Source of the DNA: JAVBMJ01 sp031551275
GTDB taxonomy: Bacteria > Bacteroidota > Bacteroidia > Bacteroidales > Rikenellaceae
Reading direction: 5' to 3'
NCBI GenBank assembly: GCA_031551275.1
Contig: JAVBNX010000014.1
Coordinates: 124,001 to 188,000 of the forward strand
DNA: 64,000 nt
The position numbers were made by a program, and so were the translations under genes. Shown here in pieces: positions 34,359-43,328 of the stretch (its first letter is position 1; every line of letters starts with the position of its first letter). Below the pieces are notes generated by a model, which was not told the DNA's origin, made no database searches, and worked only from the letters and a program-made list of their open reading frames with translations.

Positions 34359-35249
34359 ATGAAACCTGCTACCTCGAAGATACTCAGGGGCATCAAGGAG
34401 TACGCCCTGATTACCTTAGGCATTATGATCTATGCCTTTACCTGGACCGCCGTGGTAATCCCCGCGGACGGGGTGGCGGGCGGGGTGAGCGGTATCGCCC
34501 TGCTGGTCTACTACGCCACGGGGGGAGCCGAGGGGGGCATTCCCATCGCCTATACCTACCTGACGGTCAACGCCATTTTGATCGGGGTGGCCGCCGTGAT
34601 CATCGGGGTTAGGTTCGGCGCCAAGACGATCTACGCCATCGCGGCGATCTCCATCTCGATGGCCCTGATGCAGAGATTCATCCCGCCCGGGCTGCTGGGC
34701 CTGGCGGACGACAAACTGCTCTCCGCTATCCTGGCCGGCGCGGCGAGCGGCGTGGGGCTGAGCATCTGCTTTATGCAGGGGGGCAGCACGGGCGGCACGG
34801 ACATCCTGGCGATGATCATCAATCGCTACCGCAACATCAGCTACGGCAAGATACTGATGACCTGCGATTTCGTTATCATCGGGGCTTCCCTGCTGGTATT
34901 CAAAAATATACCTACCGTAATTTACGGATACGTCCTGGTGGGCGTGGCGGGGTGGATGGTCGACTACGTGATGGCGGGCAACAGGCAGTCGTCGCAGATC
35001 TTCGTCATCTCGACCGAGTACGCCAGGATCGCCGACCGCATCGCCGCCGAAGCGCGACGGGGGGTAACCATCGTGGACAGCATGGGCTGGCACTCCAAAA
35101 AACCGGGCAAGATGGTCATGGTGGTCTGCCGCAAGAACGAAACCTCGATCATGCTGCGCATCGTGCGGGAAGTCGACCCGCAGGCCTTTATTACCGTAGG
35201 CAGCGTTATGGGCGTCTACGGCCTTGGATTCGAGCCTTTAAGGAAGTAA
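34359..35249 (+). CDS. YitT family membrane protein (DUF161/DUF2179)
   Basis: 296 residues. Five to six membrane segments occupy about residues 15-205, with the repeated family motifs VIPADGVAGGVSGIALL and FMQGGSTGGTDILAMII. A cytoplasmic DUF2179 domain follows at about 212-290 (RIAAEARRGVTIVDSMGWHS). The family is widespread, possibly transporters, with no settled substrate. It is monocistronic between priA and the convergent glutamine synthetase gene (14 bases away). Confidence 0.88.
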   Translation: MKPATSKILRGIKEYALITLGIMIYAFTWTAVVIPADGVAGGVSGIALLVYYATGGAEGGIPIAYTYLTVNAILIGVAAVIIGVRFGAKTIYAIAAISISMALMQRFIPPGLLGLADDKLLSAILAGAASGVGLSICFMQGGSTGGTDILAMIINRYRNISYGKILMTCDFVIIGASLLVFKNIPTVIYGYVLVGVAGWMVDYVMAGNRQSSQIFVISTEYARIADRIAAEARRGVTIVDSMGWHSKKPGKMVMVVCRKNETSIMLRIVREVDPQAFITVGSVMGVYGLGFEPLRK

Positions 35250-35263
35250 GTTTACCCGCAGAG

Positions 35264-36778
35264 TTACCCGCAGTGGAAGTACTGCTCGACCATCCGGGTC
35301 ATCAACTCGGGGTCGGCCTTTACTTTGGCGCGGATATCGCCGTCGTTGAAGGCGGCGAGCGTCTCGATCGCGTTGTCGATCATCACCGGATCGAAGACCC
35401 CATTGGCCTCGTAGATACCGCGCTGGCGGGCCAGCTCTTTGGATGAGGCGACGCAACTGTCGGGCAGCTGCTCCAGCGATTCGGTGCGGTGGCGGTGCTC
35501 CTCCTTGTGGATGTTCACGTCCACGTAGGTCTTGGCGGCCACCTCCAGCGCGTCGGTCATCTCGAAGCCGTGGCGCGCGGCGACGCAGACCGCCGACAAG
35601 AGCCTGTACACGTCGGCCGAGCCGTCGGCCGAGCGGATCTCCACCGTCTGGCGCGAGGTCGTGTCGATGGCTGTCGGTTTTTCGAGAGCATTGACCTGCG
35701 AGCACATATCGTGCTTGGCCGTCCAGCCCAGCGGCACGCGCACCAGCACCGAGCGGTTGCGGTCGCCCCAGCAGATGTTGGTGGGGGCCTCCTGCTTGGG
35801 GACCAGGCGGAAATAGGAGGTCGGGTTGGCGTTGCCGAAGGCGGTAATCGAAGGTGCCAGCCTGACCAACCCCGCGATGGCGCGGCGGGCGGTGTCGGAG
35901 AGCACGCCCGAGGCGTCGAGCATCATGTTGCGCCCCTCTTTGACCACGCGCATATGGACGTGGAGGCCCGAACCGGCCTTGCCCTCGGTAATCTTCGGGG
36001 CGAAGCTCACGTCGAAGCCGTACTGGTAGGCCAGCGAGCGGATGATCCACTTGGCGATCACCAACTGGTCGGCCGCGGCCATCGGGTCGGTGGGCAGGAA
36101 TTCGATCTCGTTCTGCTCCCAGATGCGTCCGCCCAGAAGGAAATTGCCCACCTCGCTGTGGCCGTACTTTACCTGCCCGCCCGCCAACGCGATGTAGTGC
36201 ATGCACTCGGTGCGGAAATCGTTGAACTTGGCGAACGGCCCCGATTCGTGGTAGCCTTTCTGGTCGACGGCGGGGAAGCGGTTCAACTCCCCGTCCAACT
36301 CCGCCACCAGGTAATATTCCAGCTCGCCCATCGCCTCGAACTGCATCCCCGTGGTCGCGGTAAAGGCCTCGCAGGCCTTCTGGAGCGTGTACTCCGGGGA
36401 GTAGGGCAGCCTTTCGCCGTCCTTGTTGAAGAAGGAGCAGAGCAGGCACAGGGTCGTCATCGGGGCGGTGGGGTCGATAAAGGCCGTGCGGAAACGGGGC
36501 ACCACGTAGAGGTCGCTGCTGCCCGCCTCGATAAAGGGGAAGAGGCTCGACCCGTCGACCCGCTCGCCGCAGGTAAGGATCCCTCGCAGGTAATCCATGT
36601 TGTCGATCACAAAATTAAGGGTCTTCAACCGCCCGTCCGAGGCCGGGTACATGAAATTGACCATCCGGATCTTGTAATCCGAAGCCAGGGCCAGTATGTC
36701 GGCGCAGGTGAATTCTACGGCGGGTTTGCCCAGGATGGCGGTCAGGGGGAGAGCGGTAATGTCCTTTTGTGAACTCAT
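35264..36778 (-). CDS. glnA: Glutamine synthetase family protein
   Basis: 504 residues. ATP-dependent amidation of glutamate with ammonium, or a close relative acting on another amine. GELEYYLVAELDGE holds the metal-binding Glu pair, GSGLHVHM the ammonium/glutamate site His, NPTSYFRLVP the Arg-loop region, and VEIRSADGSADVYR the C-terminal metal site. The length is nearer type I (about 470) than GSIII (about 730), the form more typical of Bacteroidales. The Tyr adenylylation motif (NLYDLP in GSI-beta) is not seen. Its promoter contains a dyad, described separately. Confidence 0.87.
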   Translation of the reverse strand: MSSQKDITALPLTAILGKPAVEFTCADILALASDYKIRMVNFMYPASDGRLKTLNFVIDNMDYLRGILTCGERVDGSSLFPFIEAGSSDLYVVPRFRTAFIDPTAPMTTLCLLCSFFNKDGERLPYSPEYTLQKACEAFTATTGMQFEAMGELEYYLVAELDGELNRFPAVDQKGYHESGPFAKFNDFRTECMHYIALAGGQVKYGHSEVGNFLLGGRIWEQNEIEFLPTDPMAAADQLVIAKWIIRSLAYQYGFDVSFAPKITEGKAGSGLHVHMRVVKEGRNMMLDASGVLSDTARRAIAGLVRLAPSITAFGNANPTSYFRLVPKQEAPTNICWGDRNRSVLVRVPLGWTAKHDMCSQVNALEKPTAIDTTSRQTVEIRSADGSADVYRLLSAVCVAARHGFEMTDALEVAAKTYVDVNIHKEEHRHRTESLEQLPDSCVASSKELARQRGIYEANGVFDPVMIDNAIETLAAFNDGDIRAKVKADPELMTRMVEQYFHCG

Positions 36779-36819
36779 AGGAGGTGTTTAAACAGTTGAT
36801 TTTTGGGATTTTCCAGGCG

Positions 36820-36851
36820 CAAATATAAACTTTGTATTCCGAAATACCAAA
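36820..36851 (-). promoter_or_regulatory. Glutamine synthetase promoter with internal GTA-N8-TAC dyad
   Basis: On the minus strand, TTTG (36851-36848), 20 bases, TATATTTG (36827-36820) forms a consensus promoter. Within the spacer, GTATT (36834-36838) and AATAC (36843-36847) form a perfect dyad with a 4-base centre (GTA-N8-TAC). A second inverted pair, AATACC (36843-36848) and GGTATT (36856-36861), overlaps it, and GTATTCCG recurs at 36834-36841 and 36857-36864. These look like operator half-sites covering -33 and the spacer. Confidence 0.6.
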
Positions 36852-36947
36852 ACAGGGTATTCCGTTGTATTTCAGCGATAGGGACGCTCCGGGAGGGTTG
36901 TAACTCCAAAATAGGCGGGACGCGATATATGGGCAGGGAATTTTTCT

Positions 36948-36955
36948 TATCTTTG
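36948..36955 (+). promoter_or_regulatory. -7 element for metG
   Basis: TATCTTTG, 21 bases before the ATG at 36977. Confidence 0.55.
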
Positions 36956-36976
36956 TCAGTTGAAACATACAATCCG

Positions 36977-39016
36977 ATGAAGAAATTTAAACGCCACCTG
37001 GTTACCTCCGCCCTCCCCTACGCCAACGGTCCCGTCCATATCGGGCACCTGGCCGGGGTTTACATCCCCTCCGACATCTACACGCGCTACCTGCGGCTGC
37101 GGGGCGAGGATGTGATCTCGGTCTGCGGATCGGATGAGCACGGGGTGCCCATTACCATCAAGGCCCGGGCCGAAGGGGTAACCCCGCAGGATATCGTGGA
37201 CAAGTACCACGGCATGATCAAGGAGGCGTTCAAAGGGCTGGGGATCGCTTTTGACATCTACTCGCGCACCACCTCGCCCACACACTACAAAACCGCGTCG
37301 GACTTCTTCCGCACGCTCTACGACAAGGGCGAATTCACCGAGCAGGTCTCGATGCAATACTTCGATCCCGAGGCCAACCAATTTTTGGCCGACCGTTACA
37401 TTACCGGGACGTGCCCCCATTGCAGCAACGAGGCGGCCTACGGCGACCAGTGCGAGAAGTGCGGGTCGACCCTCTCCCCGACCGACCTGTTGAATCCCCG
37501 CAGCGCGATCTCGGGCGCCGTGCCCGTGATGAAGGAGACCAAACACTGGTACCTGCCCCTGGAGCGCCACGAGCCCTTTTTGCGGGAGTGGATCCTCGAG
37601 GGCCACAAGGAGTGGAAAGCCAACGTCTACGGGCAATGCAAATCGTGGCTCGACCTCGGCCTGCAGCCCCGCGCGGTAAGCCGCGACCTGGACTGGGGTA
37701 TCCCCGTGCCCGTGGAGGGTGCGCAGGGCAAAGTACTCTACGTTTGGTTCGATGCCCCGATCGGGTACATCTCGGCGACCAAAGAGCTGACCCCCGAGTG
37801 GGAGAAGTACTGGAAAGACCCCGAGACCAAGATGGTCCACTTTATCGGCAAGGACAACATCGTCTTCCACTGCATCGTCTTCCCCGCGATGCTGCGCGCC
37901 CACGGGGAGTACAACCTGCCCGAGAACGTGCCCGCCAACGAGTTCCTGAACCTGGAGGGCGACAAGATATCCACCTCGCGCAACTGGGCCGTCTGGCTCC
38001 ACGAGTACCTCGAGGAGTTCCCCGGCAAGCAGGACGTGCTGCGCTACGCGCTCTGCGCCAACGCCCCCGAGACCAAAGACAACGACTTTACCTGGAAAGA
38101 GTTCCAGACCCGCAACAACAACGAGCTGGTGGCCGTGCTGGGCAACTTCGTCAACCGGGCCATGGTGCTTACCCACAAATACTTCGAGGGCAAGGTCCCC
38201 CAACCCGGGGCCCTGACCGATTACGACCGGGAAACGCTGGCCGAGTTGCCGCCCCTGAAGGCCTCATTGGAGGATAATGTAGAAAATTTTCGCTTCCGCG
38301 AGGCGCTGAAGGACGCGATGAACATCGCCCGTTTGGGCAACAAGTACCTCGCCGATACCGAGCCGTGGAAGGTCTACAAGGAGGACCCCGATCGGGTAAA
38401 GACCATTTTGAAGATCGCCCTCGAGATCACGGCCAACCTCTCAATCGCCATCGAGCCCTTCCTGCCTTTCACGGCGGAGAAGATCCTGGGGATGCTCAAC
38501 ACCGGGCATTTCAACTGGGAGCGCCTCGGAGCGAGCGATTTGATGACCCCGGGCAGCATTCTGGGCCAGCCGGCCCTGCTGTTCGACAAGATCGAGGACG
38601 AGGTGGTGGAGACCCAACTCGCCAAGCTGGACGCCAACCGCAAAGCCAACGAGGCGGCCAACGCCAACAAGAACGTCGAGGCCCAGAAGGAGCTGATCTC
38701 GTTCGACGACTTCGGGAAAATGGACATCCGCGTGTCGACCATCCTGGCCGCCGAGCGGGTCCCCAAGACGAAGAAACTATTGAAACTGACCATCGACACG
38801 GGCATCGACAAGCGCGAGATCGTCTCGGGAATCGCCGAGTACTACCAGCCCGAAGCGCTCATCGGCCGCCAGGTGCAGGTCCTGGTCAACCTCGCCCCGA
38901 GGGAGATCAAGGGGATCCAGTCCCAAGGCATGATCCTGATGGCCGAGGAGCCCTCCGGCAAGCTGGTGCTGATGGGCCCCGGCGAGAAGGTGACCTCCGG
39001 CGCGAAGATCGGGTAA
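36977..39016 (+). CDS. metG: Methionyl-tRNA synthetase with C-terminal tRNA-binding domain
   Basis: 679 residues. The HIGH motif is in PVHIGHLAG, and KMSKS is KISTS (EGDKISTSRNWAVW). Zinc knuckle: CPHCSNEAAYGDQCEKCG. The C-terminal EMAP/Trbp111-like domain starts near residue 575 (FGKMDIRVSTILAAERV) and ends in GMILMAEE. The start at 36977 is the normal N-terminus just past the -7 element; the frame is open to 36803 but that part lies upstream of the promoter. A palindrome begins 17 bases after the stop. Confidence 0.97.
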   Translation: MKKFKRHLVTSALPYANGPVHIGHLAGVYIPSDIYTRYLRLRGEDVISVCGSDEHGVPITIKARAEGVTPQDIVDKYHGMIKEAFKGLGIAFDIYSRTTSPTHYKTASDFFRTLYDKGEFTEQVSMQYFDPEANQFLADRYITGTCPHCSNEAAYGDQCEKCGSTLSPTDLLNPRSAISGAVPVMKETKHWYLPLERHEPFLREWILEGHKEWKANVYGQCKSWLDLGLQPRAVSRDLDWGIPVPVEGAQGKVLYVWFDAPIGYISATKELTPEWEKYWKDPETKMVHFIGKDNIVFHCIVFPAMLRAHGEYNLPENVPANEFLNLEGDKISTSRNWAVWLHEYLEEFPGKQDVLRYALCANAPETKDNDFTWKEFQTRNNNELVAVLGNFVNRAMVLTHKYFEGKVPQPGALTDYDRETLAELPPLKASLEDNVENFRFREALKDAMNIARLGNKYLADTEPWKVYKEDPDRVKTILKIALEITANLSIAIEPFLPFTAEKILGMLNTGHFNWERLGASDLMTPGSILGQPALLFDKIEDEVVETQLAKLDANRKANEAANANKNVEAQKELISFDDFGKMDIRVSTILAAERVPKTKKLLKLTIDTGIDKREIVSGIAEYYQPEALIGRQVQVLVNLAPREIKGIQSQGMILMAEEPSGKLVLMGPGEKVTSGAKIG

Positions 39017-39032
39017 GTGGCTGAAAGACAGC

Positions 39033-39057
39033 TTAAGGTCACAGTTTGTGACCTTAA
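39033..39057 (+). promoter_or_regulatory. Perfect palindrome upstream of the ORF6N gene (putative operator O1)
   Basis: TTAAGGTCACA (39033-39043), GTT, TGTGACCTTAA (39047-39057): 11-base perfect arms. There is no T-run, so an operator is more likely than a terminator. The inner core TCACAgTTTGTGA recurs, with one central base different, in the palindrome inside the ORF6N gene. Confidence 0.7.
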
Positions 39058-39095
39058 ACTGAATATCAATAATTTAATCCATTAAAATTGCGGCA

Positions 39096-39590
39096 ATGGA
39101 TTTGCAAGTAATACATAACAAGATCTATGAGGTGCGGGGGCAACGGGTAATGCTTGATTTTGACTTGGCTATTCTCTACGAGGTAACCACGGGTGCACTC
39201 AACCAGGCAGTCAAGCGGAATCCCGAACGCTTTCCAAGTGATTTCATGTTTCAGACTGACAATAAGGAACTTACTAGTTTGCGATCACAATTTGTGATCG
39301 CAAACATAGCCAAAAGCAGATCTCTGCCTTTCGCCTTTACCGAACAGGGAGTGGCGATGCTGTCGAGTGTACTGAGAAGCCCGAGGGCGATCGAAGTGAA
39401 CATCTCGATCATGCGGGCATTCGTGGAGATGAGGCGGTTGGTAATGGGTTACGAGGAGCTGAGGCAAAGGATCGAACAACTGGAGGCCGAGACCGACGCC
39501 CAGTTTTCGGAGGTTTACCAGGCCCTGACCACCCTGCTGACCCGAAAGGATGAAGAAAAAACGAGAGGAAAAATTGGATTCGTAAAATAA
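39096..39590 (+). CDS. ORF6N domain DNA-binding protein
   Basis: 164 residues. The ORF6N domain spans about 5-100: YEVRGQRVMLDFDLAILYEV, LNQAVKRNPERFP, then YAFTEQGVAML-like FAFTEQGVAMLSSVLRSPRA. A C-terminal helix (about 110-155, EELRQRIEQLEAETDAQ) could form a coiled-coil dimer. ORF6N/KilA-N domains come from phages and occur widely as chromosomal singletons in Bacteroidetes; the function is poorly known. No other phage genes are nearby. The gene contains a perfect 13-base-arm palindrome and has another upstream, suggesting autoregulation. ilvE-type BCAT starts 7 bases after its stop. Confidence 0.85.
   Translation: MDLQVIHNKIYEVRGQRVMLDFDLAILYEVTTGALNQAVKRNPERFPSDFMFQTDNKELTSLRSQFVIANIAKSRSLPFAFTEQGVAMLSSVLRSPRAIEVNISIMRAFVEMRRLVMGYEELRQRIEQLEAETDAQFSEVYQALTTLLTRKDEEKTRGKIGFVK
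39277..39305 (+). promoter_or_regulatory. Perfect palindrome inside the ORF6N gene (putative operator O2)
   Basis: GTTTGCGATCACA (39277-39289), ATT, TGTGATCGCAAAC (39293-39305): 13-base perfect arms in coding sequence, spelling residues LRSQFVIAN. Core TCACAaTTTGTGA is nearly identical to O1. The centres are about 246 bases apart. Confidence 0.7.
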
Positions 39591-39597
39591 CTGCAAT

Positions 39598-40614
39598 ATG
39601 GAAAATATCGACTGGAAAAATTTAGGGTTCGGTTACATCAAGACCGATTACAATATCCGCAGCACGTTCAAGGACGGGCAATGGAGCAAACCCGTGGTCA
39701 CGGAGGACGAGCAGATTACCATGCACATGGCCTCCACCTGCCTGCACTACGGACAGGAGGTTTTCGAGGGGCTGAAGGCCTTCCGGGGGCAGGACGGTAA
39801 GATCCGTATTTTCCGCCCCGAGGAGAACGCCAAGCGGATGATCCGCACGGCCGAGTACATCTGCATGGCCGCCCCGTCGGTGGAGATGTTCGTCGACATG
39901 GTTGCCCAGGCGGTCAAGGCCAACGAACGGTTCGTGCCGCCCTACGGCACGGGCGCGTCGCTCTACATCCGTCCCCTTCTGATCGGCACGGGCGCGCAGG
40001 TGGGGGTCAAACCCGCCTCTCAATATGAATTCCTGGTCTTCGTGACCCCGGTGGGCCCCTACTACAAGGAGGGCTTCAAGCCCATCAAGGTCATCATCGA
40101 CCGGGAGCACGACCGGGCTGCACCCCGCGGCACGGGCCACGTGAAGACAGGCGGCAACTACGCGGCCAGCCTCCAGTCGGGCGACAACGCCCACAAACTG
40201 GGCTACCCGAGCGTGTTGTACCTCGACGCCTGCCTAAAAAAATACATCGACGAGTGCGGCGCGGCCAACTTCTTCGGCATCCGCGACGGGGTTTACATTA
40301 CCCCCGATTCGCACTCCATTTTGCCCTCGATCACCAACATGAGCATCCGGACCCTGGCCAAGGATATGGGCCTGAAGGTGGAGCAAAGGCTGGTCGAGTT
40401 GTCCGAACTGCCCACCTTCCAGGAGGCGGGCGCCTGCGGTACGGCGGCGGTAATCTCCCCCGTCGGGTCGGTTTATGATCCGGACGAGAAAAAGACCTAC
40501 ACATTCGGCGACGGGACCCAGGCGGGGCCCTGGAGCACGAAGCTCTACAACGCGTTGCGCGCCATCCAGTACGGCGAGGCCGGGGATACCCACAGTTGGT
40601 GCGTCGTCCTTTAG
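39598..40614 (+). CDS. ilvE: Branched-chain amino acid aminotransferase
   Basis: 338 residues. Interconverts Leu/Ile/Val and their 2-oxo acids with PLP. The PLP lysine is in GTGHVKTGGNYAAS (about 182). HYGQEVFEGLKAFRG is the substrate-proximal N-terminal motif, and EAGACGTAAVISPVG is the late PLP-phosphate loop. Length matches the type II BCAT (about 340-360). It lies 7 bases after the ORF6N gene and 21 before the cardiolipin synthase, so the ORF6N protein may influence its expression. Confidence 0.93.
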   Translation: MENIDWKNLGFGYIKTDYNIRSTFKDGQWSKPVVTEDEQITMHMASTCLHYGQEVFEGLKAFRGQDGKIRIFRPEENAKRMIRTAEYICMAAPSVEMFVDMVAQAVKANERFVPPYGTGASLYIRPLLIGTGAQVGVKPASQYEFLVFVTPVGPYYKEGFKPIKVIIDREHDRAAPRGTGHVKTGGNYAASLQSGDNAHKLGYPSVLYLDACLKKYIDECGAANFFGIRDGVYITPDSHSILPSITNMSIRTLAKDMGLKVEQRLVELSELPTFQEAGACGTAAVISPVGSVYDPDEKKTYTFGDGTQAGPWSTKLYNALRAIQYGEAGDTHSWCVVL

Positions 40615-40635
40615 GGACGCAAAAACGGGCGGGCC

Positions 40636-42120
40636 ATGGGCGCGTTGTCGATCGTTGCCGGAGGATTCACGGGCCTCTTTACCGGATGGTGGAACATCCT
40701 GCTGGCGGTCTACATTATCGCGGTAGCGGGAGTGATCGTCGTGGTTATCCACGACAGGCGCGATCCTGTCAAATCGCTGGCCTGGATCCTGGTGGTCGGG
40801 TTGATCCCCGTGCTGGGGATCGTGCTCTACGTGCTTTTCGGGCACGACCACCGCAAGGAAAAGATCTTCAACCTCAAAGAGATACGCGACCTCGACCAGT
40901 TGGTCAAACTCTCCGACGAGCAGCTCCACCGCATCAACAACCTGCCTGACGACGCGCCCGAGGCCATCGCCGACAACCGGGACATCATTACCCTTTTGTT
41001 GAATAACAACAAGTCGGTGCTTACCCTGAACAACCGCGTGCGCATCCTGCGCGGGGGGCGTGACACCTTCGGGGCGATCTACACGGCCCTCAAGGCGGCC
41101 AAAGAGTCGATCCACCTCGAATACTACATCTTCGAGGACGACCGGGTGGGCAAAAAGATCCTCAAGATCCTGGCCGACAAAGCTAAACAGGGCGTGGAGG
41201 TAAGGCTCATCTACGACGACGTGGGCAGTTGGAGCCTGACCCCGAAATTCAACCACCGGCTGCGCAAGGCGGGCATCATGGTCTACCCCTTCATGCCGGT
41301 CGTCTTCCCCTGGCTGACCAGCCGGATCAACTACCGCAACCACCGCAAGATCATCGTGGTGGACGGCAAGGTGGGCTTCACGGGCGGGATCAACGTGGCC
41401 GAGCGCTACCTCAGGGGCAACCACCTCGGCCCGTGGAAGGACACCCACATGATGATCGAGGGGGAGGCGGTCAATATGTTGCAGGCGATCTTTATTACCG
41501 ATTGGTACTTTGTGAGCAAGAAACAGCTTTTGAACGACCGCAAGTACTTCCCCCGGAGCGAAATCAAAGAGGAGTGCCCCGTGCAGATCGCATCCTCGGG
41601 CCCAGACTCGGACTGGGCCTCGATCATGCAGGCCTTCTTCGCGGCGATTACCAAGGCGAAAAAGTACATCCACATCACCTCGCCCTATTTCCTGCCCAAC
41701 CAGGCCATCCTGACCGCATTGAAGGTGGCGGCGCTGAGCGGGATCGACGTAAGCGTGATCATCCCCTCGCGGTCGGACTCGAAGATCGTCTACTGGGCCA
41801 CGCGTTCCTACATCCCCGAGCTGATGGAAGCGGGCATCAAGGTCCACCTCTACCAGCGCGGATTCAACCACTCGAAGGTGTTCATCATCGACGGGAAGTT
41901 CGGTTCGGTGGGGACGGCCAACATGGATATCCGCTCCTTCGAGGACAATTTCGAGCTTTCGGCGCTGATCTACGACCAGAAGATCGCCATGCAGTTGGAG
42001 GAGTATTTCCAGAAGGATATCCAGCACTCCCGGCTGATCACGCAGAAGATGCTCGACCAGAAGCCGTGGCAGCACAACGTGTATGAGTCATTGTCCCGGT
42101 TGCTCAGCCCCCTGCTGTAA
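40636..42120 (+). CDS. cls: Cardiolipin synthase (phospholipase D family)
   Basis: 494 residues. Two N-terminal membrane helices (about 15-35 and 50-70) are followed by two PLD HKD motifs: NHRKIIVVDGKVGFTGGIN (about 232-250) and NHSKVFIIDGKFGSVGTAN (about 410-428). It joins two phosphatidylglycerols into cardiolipin plus glycerol at the inner membrane. Length fits bacterial Cls-A. It is possibly the last gene of the metG-ORF6N-ilvE-cls run. Confidence 0.94.
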   Translation: MGALSIVAGGFTGLFTGWWNILLAVYIIAVAGVIVVVIHDRRDPVKSLAWILVVGLIPVLGIVLYVLFGHDHRKEKIFNLKEIRDLDQLVKLSDEQLHRINNLPDDAPEAIADNRDIITLLLNNNKSVLTLNNRVRILRGGRDTFGAIYTALKAAKESIHLEYYIFEDDRVGKKILKILADKAKQGVEVRLIYDDVGSWSLTPKFNHRLRKAGIMVYPFMPVVFPWLTSRINYRNHRKIIVVDGKVGFTGGINVAERYLRGNHLGPWKDTHMMIEGEAVNMLQAIFITDWYFVSKKQLLNDRKYFPRSEIKEECPVQIASSGPDSDWASIMQAFFAAITKAKKYIHITSPYFLPNQAILTALKVAALSGIDVSVIIPSRSDSKIVYWATRSYIPELMEAGIKVHLYQRGFNHSKVFIIDGKFGSVGTANMDIRSFEDNFELSALIYDQKIAMQLEEYFQKDIQHSRLITQKMLDQKPWQHNVYESLSRLLSPLL

Positions 42121-42148
42121 GGCTGTGCGCAATACTTAAAAGAAATCC

Positions 42149-43237
42149 ATGAACCCAAAAACCCTTGTAGCCGCTACGGTACTATTGTTTATCCTGTCGT
42201 GCGGACAGAACAACCAAAAAGCAGCTGAAGAGCAGATGCTCACGGAATTTTATACGCTTTACATTACCGCAAACGCTAAAATGCCGCCCGACATAAAAGC
42301 CATAGATGCGATTGAAAAGAGATACCTGAGTAACGAATTACGTGAAAAACTGCTGACGGCGGAGTATCACGCCGACCCCTTCCTCAATACCCAGGAATAC
42401 AGCATGGATTGGATCGAGAGTCTTGAAATCAGTCAGGTAGAGGGCGCGACGAGTGTTTTCAAGGTTTGTTACGATTACAGTCCCGGACATCGGAATTGCG
42501 TTACCTTGTATCTGGTAAAAACCGACGGGCATTACCTGATCAACGATATCGAAGGGCTTGCGTATTCCGATGCGGACAACGAAGTGCTTACCTCCCCTGT
42601 CCGTGGGGGCGAACAATTGGAAGTTGGGAAAATCTACACCGACGATGATTTTGAGTACGTCGAATACAATGATCAAGGGGATTACTTCTTTTTTGTGGTA
42701 CAGAGGGACGACGAAAGAATGATTTTTCTTGACGGTTATCCGGCCGGATCAACGCTGCCCGTGCTGAACCGGGGCGATAGGGTCGAAATCCAATGGAAAG
42801 TCGACAGTTCGTGGGTGGCCGGTGATGGCGAACGATTGGTAATGACCGAATGGGCAACGAATATCAAGAAGACCGAAGACGGCAGCCTCTCACTGTTCAA
42901 AAAGAAACACCCCAATCCCCTGCCATACCAATACGACAAGGAGTGGGCATTTACCGAAGGGTTCCTTGTCCGCATCCGGGAGGCGGTAGAATATTACCTG
43001 GCTAATACCAAACAGCAAAGGGTGCGGGATGTTCTCGATGATCCTTCGGCTAATATCGGTTTTTCGATCGAAGAACAGCGACGGGACGGACAATTATATT
43101 ACCTTATCGGTATTTACAACGAATTTGAGAATCACACCAATACATTCCAGTGGCTTTACCTGAGCGACAATGAATGGGCGAAGATATTCGAATACGACCT
43201 TCCGAATGATAAACTGATTGAGTTTGCGGATTGGTAA
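42149..43237 (+). CDS. Hypothetical lipoprotein with lower GC content
   Basis: 362 residues, family not recognised with certainty. Lipobox FILSC (Cys18). The first part (about 25-135), including EFYTLYITANAK, YLSNELREKLL and YLVKTDGHYLINDI, resembles DUF3828-type domains that form small cystatin-like folds. The rest is rich in acidic and aromatic residues. Third codon positions are much more AT-rich than in cls or trmB, suggesting recent acquisition or relaxed selection. It stands alone between cls and the convergent trmB with no strong hairpin. Confidence 0.65.
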   Translation: MNPKTLVAATVLLFILSCGQNNQKAAEEQMLTEFYTLYITANAKMPPDIKAIDAIEKRYLSNELREKLLTAEYHADPFLNTQEYSMDWIESLEISQVEGATSVFKVCYDYSPGHRNCVTLYLVKTDGHYLINDIEGLAYSDADNEVLTSPVRGGEQLEVGKIYTDDDFEYVEYNDQGDYFFFVVQRDDERMIFLDGYPAGSTLPVLNRGDRVEIQWKVDSSWVAGDGERLVMTEWATNIKKTEDGSLSLFKKKHPNPLPYQYDKEWAFTEGFLVRIREAVEYYLANTKQQRVRDVLDDPSANIGFSIEEQRRDGQLYYLIGIYNEFENHTNTFQWLYLSDNEWAKIFEYDLPNDKLIEFADW

Positions 43238-43328
43238 CTGACAGACCTGGAAAAATTACCTAACTATAAACGGATTACGTTTTATCTTTACCGCTTTGCT
43301 GTCGCTTGATTCCGGTAGGTTCTTTCGG

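Noticed and set aside
39033..39057. Terminator for metG
   Set aside because: The hairpin has perfect arms but no T-run, and its core matches the palindrome inside the ORF6N gene, so operator is the better reading.
39096..39590. Prophage remnant signalled by the ORF6N domain
   Set aside because: No integrase, structural or replication phage genes or attachment repeats are nearby; flanks are metG and ilvE.
40234..42075. 613-codon open frame opposite ilvE and cls
   Set aside because: Same explanation: antisense shadow of two genes with complete catalytic motifs.
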